Positions 24,346-33,572 of a stretch of DNA of 64,000 nt are shown here, in pieces. The notes under the pieces are model-generated. The model worked only from the letters and a program-made list of their open reading frames with translations. It did not search any database and was not told the DNA's origin. This DNA is from an uncultured Pelosinus sp. (GTDB taxonomy: Bacteria > Bacillota > Negativicutes > UMGS1260). Within the stretch, counting starts at the first letter, position 1. Each line of letters begins with the position of its first letter. A program made the position numbers and the translations under genes. The stretch is from positions 5,407-69,406 of the forward strand of contig URQW01000006.1 in assembly GCA_900550105.1 (NCBI GenBank), given 5' to 3'.

Positions 24346-25725
24346 ATGAGAGATAAAAAATATACTTTTTTGCGAAAAAGCTTAGCCTTGCTGCTAATCG
24401 GCGGCTCCCTTGCATTGGTGACGCCACAGGCGTCGGCGGCGGCACTGGAAATTTCTTTGGACGACAGTATTGCTATTGCTTTAAAGAATAATCCAGCTAT
24501 CCGTATTTCTGAATCTAGTCTCGATGTAGCTGCTTCCGAATTGGATCAAGCGAAAAATGGCTATCAGCCGCAGCTTAGCTACTCCTTCTCGGCGCAGCGA
24601 ATTGGTTCGCCTTCGTCGGAAAGTACGAGCAGAGCGAGTCAGGTTGTTGATTCTAGTGGCAACGTCATTGGTTCTACCGTATCCCGTACAACTTTTACGC
24701 CTCGCTCCAGCACCGATAAATATGATAACAAATTGAGCTTGTCTGTACCGCTTTATACAGGCGGCAAACTAGAAGGTACCGTCAATCAAATGGATTTGAA
24801 CTACCAATCCAGCCAGTTGGCCTTAGAAAATACACGGCAACAGATTCGTTATAGCGCCACTGTCTACTATTATGCAATTTTGGAAGCTCAGAATATGCTG
24901 AAAGTGAATCAGGAAGCCGTTCGCGATCTGAAGCAGCACCTTAAAAATGTAGAAGCTCAATATGCCGTAGGTACTGTTGCTAAATCTGATGTTTTGCAAT
25001 CACAAGTTAACTTAGCCAATGCTGAGCAAAATTTAATTAAAGCCGAAAATGCCTATCAGCTATCCTTATCAAACATGAATAATGTGATGGGGATTTCGCT
25101 TGATACGGAACTTAAAATTAAAGATACTTTGAAATATACGAAATACCAGATCGCTTTAGCGGATGCGACAAAATACGCTTTAGCGCACCGCCCTGATAAA
25201 GCGCAATCTGATCTTGCCATTGCTTCGGCCAAGGAAGGCGTTACTGTCGCCAATAGCGGCTACAAACCTACTGTTACGGCGAGCGGCATGACCGACTGGA
25301 ACGATACGAAGTTTGCTGGAACGTCTAATTATAACTGGGTAGTAGGCGTATCGGCTACTTGGAATATCTTTGACGGCGGCATTACCAAAGCGCAGGTAAA
25401 ACAAGCGACTGCTAGTGTGGAGAAAGCAACGCATACGGCTCGTCAGACGAGTGATACGGTAATTCTTGATGTGCAGCAGGCTTATCTTAACTTGCGGGAA
25501 GCGGAAAAACGGATTGCTACAACGCAGGTTGCCGTTGATCAAGCGGAAGAAAACTACCGGATTGCTCAAGTCCGTTACTCTTCTGGCGTTGGTACCAATA
25601 CCGATGTAATGGATGCTGAAACAAACCTCACAACAGCCAAAACAAATGCTGTACAAGCCCTTTATGATTACAATACAAGCAAAGCACAGCTAGATAAAGC
25701 CATGGGAATTGCTGTAGCAAAATAG
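24346..25725 (+). CDS. TolC family outer-membrane channel protein
   Basis: A 459-residue protein with a signal peptide (about 1-32, ending ASAAALEIS). It has two OEP repeats (about 40-235 and 255-455) typical of TolC: LDDSIAIALKNNPAIRISES, LKNVEAQYAVGTVAKSDVLQ and then SQVNLANAEQNLIKA in the first. The second has WNIFDGGITKAQVKQATASV, RYSSGVGTNTDVMDAETNLT and TAKTNAVQALYDYNTSKAQL. It forms the trimeric outer-membrane exit duct of type I secretion or efflux systems. No inner-membrane pump is adjacent, so partners must be elsewhere. It starts at ATG 24346 behind AAGGAGG and has its own promoter and terminator. Confidence 0.95.
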   Translation: MRDKKYTFLRKSLALLLIGGSLALVTPQASAAALEISLDDSIAIALKNNPAIRISESSLDVAASELDQAKNGYQPQLSYSFSAQRIGSPSSESTSRASQVVDSSGNVIGSTVSRTTFTPRSSTDKYDNKLSLSVPLYTGGKLEGTVNQMDLNYQSSQLALENTRQQIRYSATVYYYAILEAQNMLKVNQEAVRDLKQHLKNVEAQYAVGTVAKSDVLQSQVNLANAEQNLIKAENAYQLSLSNMNNVMGISLDTELKIKDTLKYTKYQIALADATKYALAHRPDKAQSDLAIASAKEGVTVANSGYKPTVTASGMTDWNDTKFAGTSNYNWVVGVSATWNIFDGGITKAQVKQATASVEKATHTARQTSDTVILDVQQAYLNLREAEKRIATTQVAVDQAEENYRIAQVRYSSGVGTNTDVMDAETNLTTAKTNAVQALYDYNTSKAQLDKAMGIAVAK

Positions 25726-25743
25726 AAGTTCTATACGCTATGT

Positions 25744-25782
25744 ATCGCGCCAGCCTCTAAGCGGTTGGCGCGATTTTCTATT
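25744..25782 (+). terminator. Terminator of the tolC-like gene
   Basis: ATCGCGCCA (25744-25752) pairs with TGGCGCGAT (25766-25774), followed by TTTTCTATTTC. Confidence 0.87.
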
Positions 25783-25850
25783 TCTTGTCATGGAGGAAGG
25801 CCTAGAAGTGATGTCGAACTTCTCTGTAAGTGAATTGCAGGAGGCTCGTT

Positions 25851-28800
25851 ATGCCGAAAAAAGGAATAGTTATTTTACTTGCCTTTCTGCTATTAATTGT
25901 GGGAAGCGCAGTTTTTTTGAGCCACAGTCAGCAGGTCATGTTTGGGATTTCGCAGGAAATCAGTGGGGAATTGACTAAGGCTCTTGGCCAGAACGTAAAA
26001 ATCGGTTCGATTCGGATTCGTTCTTTTCGTGAATTATCTTTAAGCGATGTGTCGATAGAGGATCAAGATGGAGAATTGCTTGGCCAGAGTAGGGAAGTAA
26101 ATCTGGTTTTTTCATTGCGTCAGTTTCTCTTTGGCGGTCAGTCGGCTGCGTCAATGATTGAGGCCATTGATTTGGTATCGCCTCAAATCTTTTTATGGCA
26201 AGACGCTGCTGGAGCTTGGAATATAGAAAAACTTTTTCAAACGAAGACGAGCGGACAATCTCCGCTAAAAAGCACGGTTACGATAGAGCAGGGAGAATTG
26301 ACGGTTACCTTGTCCCAGGGGAAATGGGTCCTGTCAGATTTGAATGGAACAGCTGACTTGGCCCAATTTCCCGCTGTAGCTATGACGCTAAAGGGGACTG
26401 CTGCTGGCCAAACTTTCTCACTAGAGGGATTTATCAAAGATAAGGAAAATCTTCAAGCTGAGCTTACTGCGCCAAAAGTAGAGGTTTCGCCCTTTTTACC
26501 GCTCGTTGCGGAAGTTTTGGGGCAAAATGGGCTGGATATTCATGGCGGCCAGCTAGAAGATGTGACAGTTGTTGTCAAGAAAAATAAGGGATCGCTGCTC
26601 TTTTCTGGTGAGAGCGCTGTAAAACAGGCGGCTTTTTCTTGGCAAGGCGAGGAATTTTCGCAGGGAAGCGCTTTTCTTACGTTTACTTCTGATAAAATCA
26701 ACCTCTATGGCGGAAAAGCCGAATTTGATGGGCAGCCTTTTGCTTTAAGCGGTGAAGTCTACTATAGCGGCGCCGAGCCAGTTTTTTCTGCTGCGCTTAC
26801 TACGCATCAAACCGAGCTTGCTAGATTACCTCTAGCGAAAATCGGTTTAAATCAGCCGCTTTCTGGTTTGGCTGATTTAAATATTCTGGTACAAGGTACA
26901 GCGAAAGCTCCTGATGTGGCGGGCTCTGTGAATGTAAATAAAATGCAGTTAGGAAATTACGCCGTAGACCATGTCTATGGACAATTTCATTACAGCGATC
27001 AAAAACTGGCTATACATAAATTTTCTTTGCTAGGCTTCGGTGGTAATGCCAGTGGGGCTGGGACGGTAGATTTTGCCAGGGGGCAGACGGCCTTTCAGCT
27101 TTCTGGCTGGCATATTGATACGAGTTTACTTGAGGCAGCGCTACAAATGCCACTTACTGGTTATGCCGATTTTTCCCTAGCGGCATCAGGCCCCTTAGCA
27201 GTTGATCAGCTTACTGTTTTTGGTCAGGTTTCTATGCAGGCGGGAACGGTGCAAGGAATTGACTTTCAGTCGCTAGCAGCCACTGGACAAAAAAATAGCG
27301 ACGGCTCTCTGCTACTGCAGGCGGCCAGCGCGAAAATAGGCGGCGGCTCCATTTCTCTTTCTGCTGCGGTGCGGCAAGGTCAATTGACAGGCTCTATTTG
27401 GGCCCAAGACATTAATGCCGCTCCTTTAGCGGCGGCCTATAGCGAGATTCCCGTCAAAGGAACTTTTTCTCTGGGAGGGCAGTTAGGCGGATCTTTGAAT
27501 GAGCCGACTTTTACCGGACAGGTTCTAGGAGAGCAGGGAAGTTTGGCAAGTCAGCCCTTTGACCAACTGAGCGGGCGTGTTCACGTATCACAGAATAGAC
27601 TGTATCTTGATGAAGTTAATACAGAGTATCATCGTCAGGTGGAAAAAAGTGATCCGAAGCTTTTAAGTCCGGAAATAGTGACACGGTACCATTTGACGGG
27701 TTCCATAGAATTTACCGGTGAACAGCGCATCGACTTAACTGCCGCCTTAACCAAGGGGCGAGCGGAAGATCTTGTGGCCGTTCTAGCTCCTGGGGAACGA
27801 CTGACTGGCAATATTGATGCCGATTTGCGGTTGACAGGGACAATCAAGCAGCCTGAGGCGTTCATGGCTGCAAACTTTACCGATGGCAGCTATCGTGGTT
27901 ATATTATTCGACAGGCTGAAGCGCTGGTCCAGCACCATCAAGGCGTTACTACCGTCGATCATCTAAAAGTACGGGCAGTACCAGCGAATTTTGAATTGAG
28001 TGGTACCATTGATGCCAATAAACAAATGAATTTTGCCGTAGATATTAAAAATATTCGTTTAAACCGCTTATTCGTCGAACTGCCTTATCCGGTCACCGGA
28101 CGCGGCGATTTTGCCGGACAATTGACCGGGACGCCAGATGATCCTGTTTTTACTGGTGAATTGACGGCGCAAAATGTAAAAGTGAAAGGTCAGCCGATTA
28201 CCGGAGTTTTAGGCCATGTAATTCTTGATAAACGAACTCTTACCGTGCCGGATCTGACCTTTAGCCAGGGCGGCGGAACCTTCCGCTTACGTGGCGGTTT
28301 GGATTTGATTGACAAGACTATGGGCGGCGTGATGGAGGTTACGAATGCTTCCGTCAGTACGCTGATGCCTTTCTTTGATTTGCCGCCAGATCAGGTCACT
28401 GGCCTGTTCAACGGCGAAATGCAGGCTTATGGCGCTTGGGATAATCCTACAGCCTCCTTACGGGCTAAGTTGGATCATGGGACGATCAAACACTATCCCT
28501 TAGAAAATATTGATATTGACTTGTCACTGGCAAATCACGTTGTTACAGTGAATCATTTTCAGGCGCAGCAGGGCAATGGGCGGCTTGTCGTAACCGGATC
28601 AGCCGATTTAAAGGGGCAAATCAATTTGAATGTCTTCGGCAATCAAATTGATAGCGGTTTATTTTCGGCTTGGTATGATACGAAAGTTCCTGTCCATGGC
28701 GAAGCCTTAATTGCCATGACACTTACGGGCGATACAAAAGCGCCGCAAGCTGCTGTTTCTATTGGTATCACGAATGGCAGTATTCAAGATCAGAGTTTTG

Positions 28801-30284
28801 ATACGCTTAGCGGCAGTTTTATTGTTACGCCGCAGCAAATCGATATCAATCAGATCACCTTGACAAAAAACAGTTATGTCGCCAGTGCTACCGGGAAAAT
28901 ACCGCTAAAATCACTGAGTGACAGCGAAATTTGGCCCAATCTTTCGCCGATTACCAATTCCCATTACAGTCAGGTGAGCAAAAAGATTGTGTCTGATGGG
29001 GAAATGGATTTAAAAATCATGCTCGACCAAGCGGATTTGGGGATTTTGCCACTTCTTACGAAGCGAGTGGCCTGGGCGACAGGACAGACTCAAGGGATCG
29101 TTTATGTAAACGGTACGCTTGATAATCCAAAGGTATCAGGCGACTTTACAGTCCTTGATGGCGTGATCAAATTTTCTGATTTAAAAGAGCCCTTGCAAAA
29201 CTTGTCTATTGCCATTAGCCTACAAGGTGATAAAATAGTTGTAAACACGTTTCAAGGCACAATGGGAAAAGGCGGGTTTACCCTCAACGGTTCAGCAGCG
29301 ATTCGCGGGCGATCTTTAGCAGACTATGCTTTTAATCTATATCTTAACGCGTTAGAAATTGATCATCGCAACTTTAAAGGCCCTGTCAGTGCTTCGCTGC
29401 AGTTAATGCCGAAAGCGGGAAAACCGCTGCTTTCTGGTAAGATGTTATTTGAACGCGATCAGATTGATATTCCAATGATCCCTGACATGGAACCTACTAA
29501 CTTTGATATGGGGCTTGATGTTACGGTAGAGGCCGGTAAAAATGTCCGATTTTATAACCCTTATATGTATGATTTTTATGTTGAGGGAAAAACGACTTTT
29601 GGCGGTACTTGGCAAAAGCTTGAGCCAACAGGCCGATTTACTGTGAGTCGTGGTCAGCTTACCTATTTTACGGCGCCCTTTAAGATTGTTTCCGGTTCCG
29701 CTGAGTTTACACCCTATAATGGGCTCATGCCTGTCATAAAGTTAACTTCTTATTTCCAGATTCAGCAGATTAATCTAGCGCAACAGACCACCGTCACGTT
29801 AGGTGTTAATGGTCCAGCCAATGCGATGAATTTTAAATTATCAGCCAACCCGCCGATGAGCCAGGAAGCCATTCTTTCACTGCTGACGCTTAGAAGTCGC
29901 TATTTTGAGCGACAAAGTTCCGATACTTCGTTTGGCGTCGATCAAGTTGGCAGTGTCGTAAGCTCTGGTATTGAGGCGCAGCTCTTCAGTCCCGTGGAAA
30001 ATACCTTAAAGGACTTTTTTGGTGTGGATGACTTTCATATTGTAAGAAGTACCGACTATCTGACAACTGATGGGACAGTCGGACGAGGCTCTCGTGATGT
30101 TTACAATGTAGAAATTAGCAAATATTTAACAGACCGTTTTTCCATAAACCTTTCTCGTGGCGTCGATAACTCATCACAGAAGATTGGCGTCCTCTACCAA
30201 TTCAATGAACATGTAAGCAGCGGTCTTTATTATGATTCAGTGAAGAAGACGCAGTTTAATATTCTAACTCGCTATGCTTTTTGA
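25851..30284 (+). CDS. tamB: TamB/AsmA-like translocation and assembly protein
   Basis: A very long protein of about 1477 residues. The start is ATG 25851, seven bases after AGGAGG. The frame extends back to GTG 25830 without a site. One N-terminal membrane anchor (about 5-25) is followed by more than 1000 residues of repeated beta-strand blocks with recurrent G.L.L.G....P...G units. The C-terminal TamB (DUF490) domain (about 1130-1477) ends in strands closing with FNILTRYAF. TamB-like proteins form a hydrophobic groove across the periplasm for lipid transport and help outer-membrane protein biogenesis. It heads the bamA cluster, as is usual in diderm firmicutes. Confidence 0.93.
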   Translation: MPKKGIVILLAFLLLIVGSAVFLSHSQQVMFGISQEISGELTKALGQNVKIGSIRIRSFRELSLSDVSIEDQDGELLGQSREVNLVFSLRQFLFGGQSAASMIEAIDLVSPQIFLWQDAAGAWNIEKLFQTKTSGQSPLKSTVTIEQGELTVTLSQGKWVLSDLNGTADLAQFPAVAMTLKGTAAGQTFSLEGFIKDKENLQAELTAPKVEVSPFLPLVAEVLGQNGLDIHGGQLEDVTVVVKKNKGSLLFSGESAVKQAAFSWQGEEFSQGSAFLTFTSDKINLYGGKAEFDGQPFALSGEVYYSGAEPVFSAALTTHQTELARLPLAKIGLNQPLSGLADLNILVQGTAKAPDVAGSVNVNKMQLGNYAVDHVYGQFHYSDQKLAIHKFSLLGFGGNASGAGTVDFARGQTAFQLSGWHIDTSLLEAALQMPLTGYADFSLAASGPLAVDQLTVFGQVSMQAGTVQGIDFQSLAATGQKNSDGSLLLQAASAKIGGGSISLSAAVRQGQLTGSIWAQDINAAPLAAAYSEIPVKGTFSLGGQLGGSLNEPTFTGQVLGEQGSLASQPFDQLSGRVHVSQNRLYLDEVNTEYHRQVEKSDPKLLSPEIVTRYHLTGSIEFTGEQRIDLTAALTKGRAEDLVAVLAPGERLTGNIDADLRLTGTIKQPEAFMAANFTDGSYRGYIIRQAEALVQHHQGVTTVDHLKVRAVPANFELSGTIDANKQMNFAVDIKNIRLNRLFVELPYPVTGRGDFAGQLTGTPDDPVFTGELTAQNVKVKGQPITGVLGHVILDKRTLTVPDLTFSQGGGTFRLRGGLDLIDKTMGGVMEVTNASVSTLMPFFDLPPDQVTGLFNGEMQAYGAWDNPTASLRAKLDHGTIKHYPLENIDIDLSLANHVVTVNHFQAQQGNGRLVVTGSADLKGQINLNVFGNQIDSGLFSAWYDTKVPVHGEALIAMTLTGDTKAPQAAVSIGITNGSIQDQSFDTLSGSFIVTPQQIDINQITLTKNSYVASATGKIPLKSLSDSEIWPNLSPITNSHYSQVSKKIVSDGEMDLKIMLDQADLGILPLLTKRVAWATGQTQGIVYVNGTLDNPKVSGDFTVLDGVIKFSDLKEPLQNLSIAISLQGDKIVVNTFQGTMGKGGFTLNGSAAIRGRSLADYAFNLYLNALEIDHRNFKGPVSASLQLMPKAGKPLLSGKMLFERDQIDIPMIPDMEPTNFDMGLDVTVEAGKNVRFYNPYMYDFYVEGKTTFGGTWQKLEPTGRFTVSRGQLTYFTAPFKIVSGSAEFTPYNGLMPVIKLTSYFQIQQINLAQQTTVTLGVNGPANAMNFKLSANPPMSQEAILSLLTLRSRYFERQSSDTSFGVDQVGSVVSSGIEAQLFSPVENTLKDFFGVDDFHIVRSTDYLTTDGTVGRGSRDVYNVEISKYLTDRFSINLSRGVDNSSQKIGVLYQFNEHVSSGLYYDSVKKTQFNILTRYAF

Positions 30285-30319
30285 AGCGGGAAACACTTTG
30301 TAAGAATAGGATGGACGCA

Positions 30320-30958
30320 ATGAGTTTGCAGGATTATTTAATAGAACTAAATAAAGTTGAGCTTTTAACTCCCGCGGCCGAGGCCCAACTTTGGTCTCGC
30401 TATAAAGACGGCGATGATTTAGCAGCACGCAGCGAACTCATTGAACGCTACCAGCCCCTGGTTTTTAAAACAGCCGGCCGGTTTCGCGCTGGCGAAACGC
30501 TAATGCTTGATTTGATTCAAGAAGGAACTGTAGGTCTGATTGAAGCGGCGGAAAGTTATGAGCCACAGCGAAATGTTGCCTTTGCTGTGTATGCGCTTCA
30601 TCGGATTCGCGGGCGGATGCTGAACTATCTGGCGAAGGAAGGCAAGCAAAATTGGGCCTATATGGACGGACCTGTAAATGAAGCAGATACTGCCACATTA
30701 GGAGATTATTTAGCCGATCAAGGTCCTAGTCTAGCGTCTCAAACCGAACAAAGCTTTTTAGTCAGTCAATTAAAGCATGCCATTGACCGCTTACCGCAGA
30801 AAGAACAAATTGCTGTCAGCGGCATGTATTTAGAAGAGCAAGAACCTAAGAATTTAGCTCAGTCGCTTGATGTGAGCGTATCGCATTTGTATCGCCTACA
30901 GAAACAGGGAATCCGGCGAATTCGCGGTATGATGGCTAAGTTAATGCAAAACTGGTAA
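30320..30958 (+). CDS. Sigma-70 family RNA polymerase sigma factor
   Basis: A protein of about 212 residues. ATG 30320 is preferred because AGGA precedes it by eight bases. Upstream starts overlap the tamB end. Region 2 (about residues 35-105) has ARSELIERYQPLVFKTAGRF, LDLIQEGTVGLIEAAESYEP and FAVYALHRIRGRMLNYLAKE. Region 4 (about 160-212) has IDRLPQKEQIAVSGMYLEEQ then LAQSLDVSVSHLYRLQKQGI. Region 3 is short or missing. It belongs to the alternative sigma factors near the SigB/F/WhiG branch, without a clear subfamily. It lies between tamB and bamA and may control envelope genes. No anti-sigma gene is beside it. Confidence 0.85.
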   Translation: MSLQDYLIELNKVELLTPAAEAQLWSRYKDGDDLAARSELIERYQPLVFKTAGRFRAGETLMLDLIQEGTVGLIEAAESYEPQRNVAFAVYALHRIRGRMLNYLAKEGKQNWAYMDGPVNEADTATLGDYLADQGPSLASQTEQSFLVSQLKHAIDRLPQKEQIAVSGMYLEEQEPKNLAQSLDVSVSHLYRLQKQGIRRIRGMMAKLMQNW

Positions 30959-31129
30959 GCTTTTCGTATAAAATCAATGATAAATTATGAAAATAAGTGA
31001 TTATGACTCAAAAAACGGCAAGAATGTGCGATTTTCTTGGAAAAAAGCTGAAAAAAAGACGAATTTAAGTGACCAGAATCTGGACCCTTCCCTTGATTAT
31101 AAAATGTGGTTATAATAGAGGTGGTCAAT

Positions 31130-31690
31130 ATGGGTGAATTTAAAGGGAAAATCAGTGCACATCTCCGGTCAGCGCAAAAATGGCTGCATCGGGCTGAACA
31201 AGCTTTTGAGAGCGAGAAAGATACGCAGGGAAAACTGAATCTTATGCTTGCTCAGGCTGAACTTCAGCATATCCAGGAAAAAACGATTCAACAGAAAACC
31301 TTTTCTTGGAAAAAGCAGCTAGCTGCCTTCTCTTTGGCTGCTTTACTTGTTTCTGTAGGGATAGGGGGCGCCTATGTTTATTTGGCGCAGCAAAAGACAA
31401 GTGAAGTTTTGCCGCAGATAGCTGAAACAAAACCCTTATTACCTGTCCATCCCACTGTGCCTGCCGTAACGGATCCAGTTGAAAAAAAATCGACTGTGAC
31501 AGAAAAGCAGGCTGATGTAATGCCGCCTAAGCAAAGTTTGATGACGACAGCGCCGCAGACAGTTTCAGAACCTGTTCGCAAAGCGCCTGTCCCTGAAACA
31601 GTTCCGACGCAGGACACGGCAAAAGTCGTAGCGCCGGAAGAAATGCAGCAGCTAATTCGGGCTGCCGGAAAATCTTTGCGCGGGCAGTAA
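31130..31690 (+). CDS. Membrane-anchored protein of unknown function
   Basis: A protein of about 187 residues starting MGEFKGKISAHLRSAQKWLH at ATG 31130 behind GAGGTGG. The frame continues upstream without a site. The first 70 residues are a charged helical cytoplasmic region (AEQAFESEKDTQGKLNLMLA, AQAELQHIQEK). One membrane helix lies at about 71-92, then a proline/threonine/valine-rich periplasmic stretch (about 100-165) and a short C-terminal helix. I do not recognise the family. It sits 33 bases before bamA in the outer-membrane cluster, so it is a candidate envelope or Bam-associated factor (inference). Confidence 0.75.
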   Translation: MGEFKGKISAHLRSAQKWLHRAEQAFESEKDTQGKLNLMLAQAELQHIQEKTIQQKTFSWKKQLAAFSLAALLVSVGIGGAYVYLAQQKTSEVLPQIAETKPLLPVHPTVPAVTDPVEKKSTVTEKQADVMPPKQSLMTTAPQTVSEPVRKAPVPETVPTQDTAKVVAPEEMQQLIRAAGKSLRGQ

Positions 31691-31722
31691 GTTGAGTTGA
31701 AAGTTCTATAAGGAGGGAATAC

Positions 31723-33489
31723 ATGAATACAAGACGCTACGGGCTGTTTATAGTTGCCGTCTTTCTCTGTACCGTTTTGTTTCTAGGGTCAACTTCTTCT
31801 GTTTTTGCCGCTGATATGACGGGGAAAACAGTCGCGGCTGTTGCCGTAAGTGGTAATAAGACCGTAGAGACAGGGAAGATTCTTGCAGCGATTCAGCTAA
31901 AGCCCGGCGATGTACTCACAGGCGATGCAGTCCGTAAGGATATGCAGTCCGTCTATGATCTTGGGTACTTCTATGATATTGTGGTGAATTTCTCCGAGGT
32001 ACCAGAAGGAGTTAAAGTTACCTACACTGTTTTAGAGAATCCATTACTAACGAATGTGGTTGTAAAAGGCAATACGAAAGTTACGACGGAAGCCATTCTT
32101 GGTATGGTACAAGCTCCTAAAAACAGTATTATCAATATGAAGAGCCTCAACGAAAATATGCGGGCCATTGAGCAGTACTATCATGATCAGGGCTATATTT
32201 TAGCAAAAGTCAGTGATGTAAGCGCCAGCCCTGATGGGACTTTGACGATTACGATTAATGAAGGAATGCTGGAGAATATTGTTGTTAAGGGCAATCAAAA
32301 GACCAAAGATTATGTAATTACCCGCGAAATGACGATTAAGCCAGGCGAACCTTTTAATGCTAAGTTGGCAAGACGTAGCATGCAAAAGATCTATAATCTT
32401 GGTTATTTTGAAGATGTCAATATGAAACTCAACCCCGGTCGTGAACCCAATGCCGTATCGATGGAAGCCGATGTAGTTGAGCAAAAAACAGGGACTTTCT
32501 CTATTGGCGGCGGTTATAGTCATAATGACGGGCTTGTTGGCATTATTGAGCTAGGTGATAATAATTTAGCCGGAACAGGTGACAAGGCGAAGATTCACTG
32601 GGAATTTGGCGGCAATGCCAGCAGTCGAAACTATGAATTTTCTTATACGCATCCATGGCTTGATGACCAACAAACTTCTATCGGTTTTAGTATCTATAAC
32701 ATGACGAATCAGTATACTGATTATGGCATGTATCGTTCAGATGGCAGCTATGACGACAAAGCCAGTCGATCTACCTATGACAAGAATCGCAAAGGGTATG
32801 AAGTTACGTTAGGTCGTCCTGCCAATGAATATTTACAGAACTATGTTACTTTTAAGAACCGGAGAGACACATGGGTTAGTCATGTATCGGGAGATATTGA
32901 TTACTCCAATACGACCGATCCTCATTTTACCAATTACTTGAAAGATAATTTTGGGTTGACACGCAGTATCACTTTGACGCGCGTTTATGATGATCGTGAC
33001 AATGTCTTTAATCCAACAGAAGGCAGTCGCTATTCTTTAAGTGGTGAATTTGCCGGACGATTCATGAAAGGCGACTTCAATTTTAACAAATACACGGCAG
33101 AAGGTCGTCGTTACTTTAAGATTAATGATGATCATGTCATTGCTGTTCGTGTCACTGCTGGCTATGCCACAGGTAAAATTTCCGAAGCAAATCAGTTTGC
33201 TGTTGGCGGTGCTGATACACTCAGAGGCTATGATGATGATCAGTTTAAAGGCAACCGTATGGTAGCGGCTTCGGCTGAATATCGTTTCCCCATTATCAAA
33301 AAAGTGCAAGGCGTAGTATTTGGCGATATTGGTAATGCCTGGAATGATACAGGACTTAAAGTCAGCGATCTTAAAAAGAGCGTTGGTGTCGGCATTCGTC
33401 TCACCACGCCGATTGGTCCGATTCGGTTTGACTTTGCTAAAGGGGATCAGGGGAATAAAACCCATTTCAGCTTTGGCGGCCAATTCTAA
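31723..33489 (+). CDS. bamA: Outer-membrane protein assembly factor BamA (Omp85)
   Basis: A 588-residue protein with a signal peptide (about 1-28). Three POTRA domains (about 32-105, 106-183 and 184-256) each start with a V.GN..T motif. The 16-strand Omp85 barrel (about 257-588) includes the loop-6 motif in VGGADTLRGYDDDQFKGNRM, and the last strand ends THFSFGGQF with terminal Phe. E. coli BamA has five POTRA domains, so the periplasmic arm is short. BamA folds and inserts barrels such as TolC, OmpM and LptD. The start is ATG 31723 after AAGGAGG. A terminator follows. Confidence 0.96.
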   Translation: MNTRRYGLFIVAVFLCTVLFLGSTSSVFAADMTGKTVAAVAVSGNKTVETGKILAAIQLKPGDVLTGDAVRKDMQSVYDLGYFYDIVVNFSEVPEGVKVTYTVLENPLLTNVVVKGNTKVTTEAILGMVQAPKNSIINMKSLNENMRAIEQYYHDQGYILAKVSDVSASPDGTLTITINEGMLENIVVKGNQKTKDYVITREMTIKPGEPFNAKLARRSMQKIYNLGYFEDVNMKLNPGREPNAVSMEADVVEQKTGTFSIGGGYSHNDGLVGIIELGDNNLAGTGDKAKIHWEFGGNASSRNYEFSYTHPWLDDQQTSIGFSIYNMTNQYTDYGMYRSDGSYDDKASRSTYDKNRKGYEVTLGRPANEYLQNYVTFKNRRDTWVSHVSGDIDYSNTTDPHFTNYLKDNFGLTRSITLTRVYDDRDNVFNPTEGSRYSLSGEFAGRFMKGDFNFNKYTAEGRRYFKINDDHVIAVRVTAGYATGKISEANQFAVGGADTLRGYDDDQFKGNRMVAASAEYRFPIIKKVQGVVFGDIGNAWNDTGLKVSDLKKSVGVGIRLTTPIGPIRFDFAKGDQGNKTHFSFGGQF

Positions 33490-33520
33490 AACGAATGAAT
33501 TTTAAGACAAGCTAAGCAAC

Positions 33521-33556
33521 AGGAAAAGTCAGGTAAATCGCCTGACTTTTCCTTAT
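33521..33556 (+). terminator. Terminator after bamA
   Basis: A perfect 13-bp stem, AGGAAAAGTCAGG (33521-33533) with CCTGACTTTTCCT (33541-33553), which ends in T-rich sequence. Confidence 0.85.
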
Positions 33557-33572
33557 AACCTGCAGAGGGGAG

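Noticed and set aside
33037..33483. A 148-residue minus-strand ORF
   Set aside because: Antisense to the bamA barrel. No ribosome site or family pattern.
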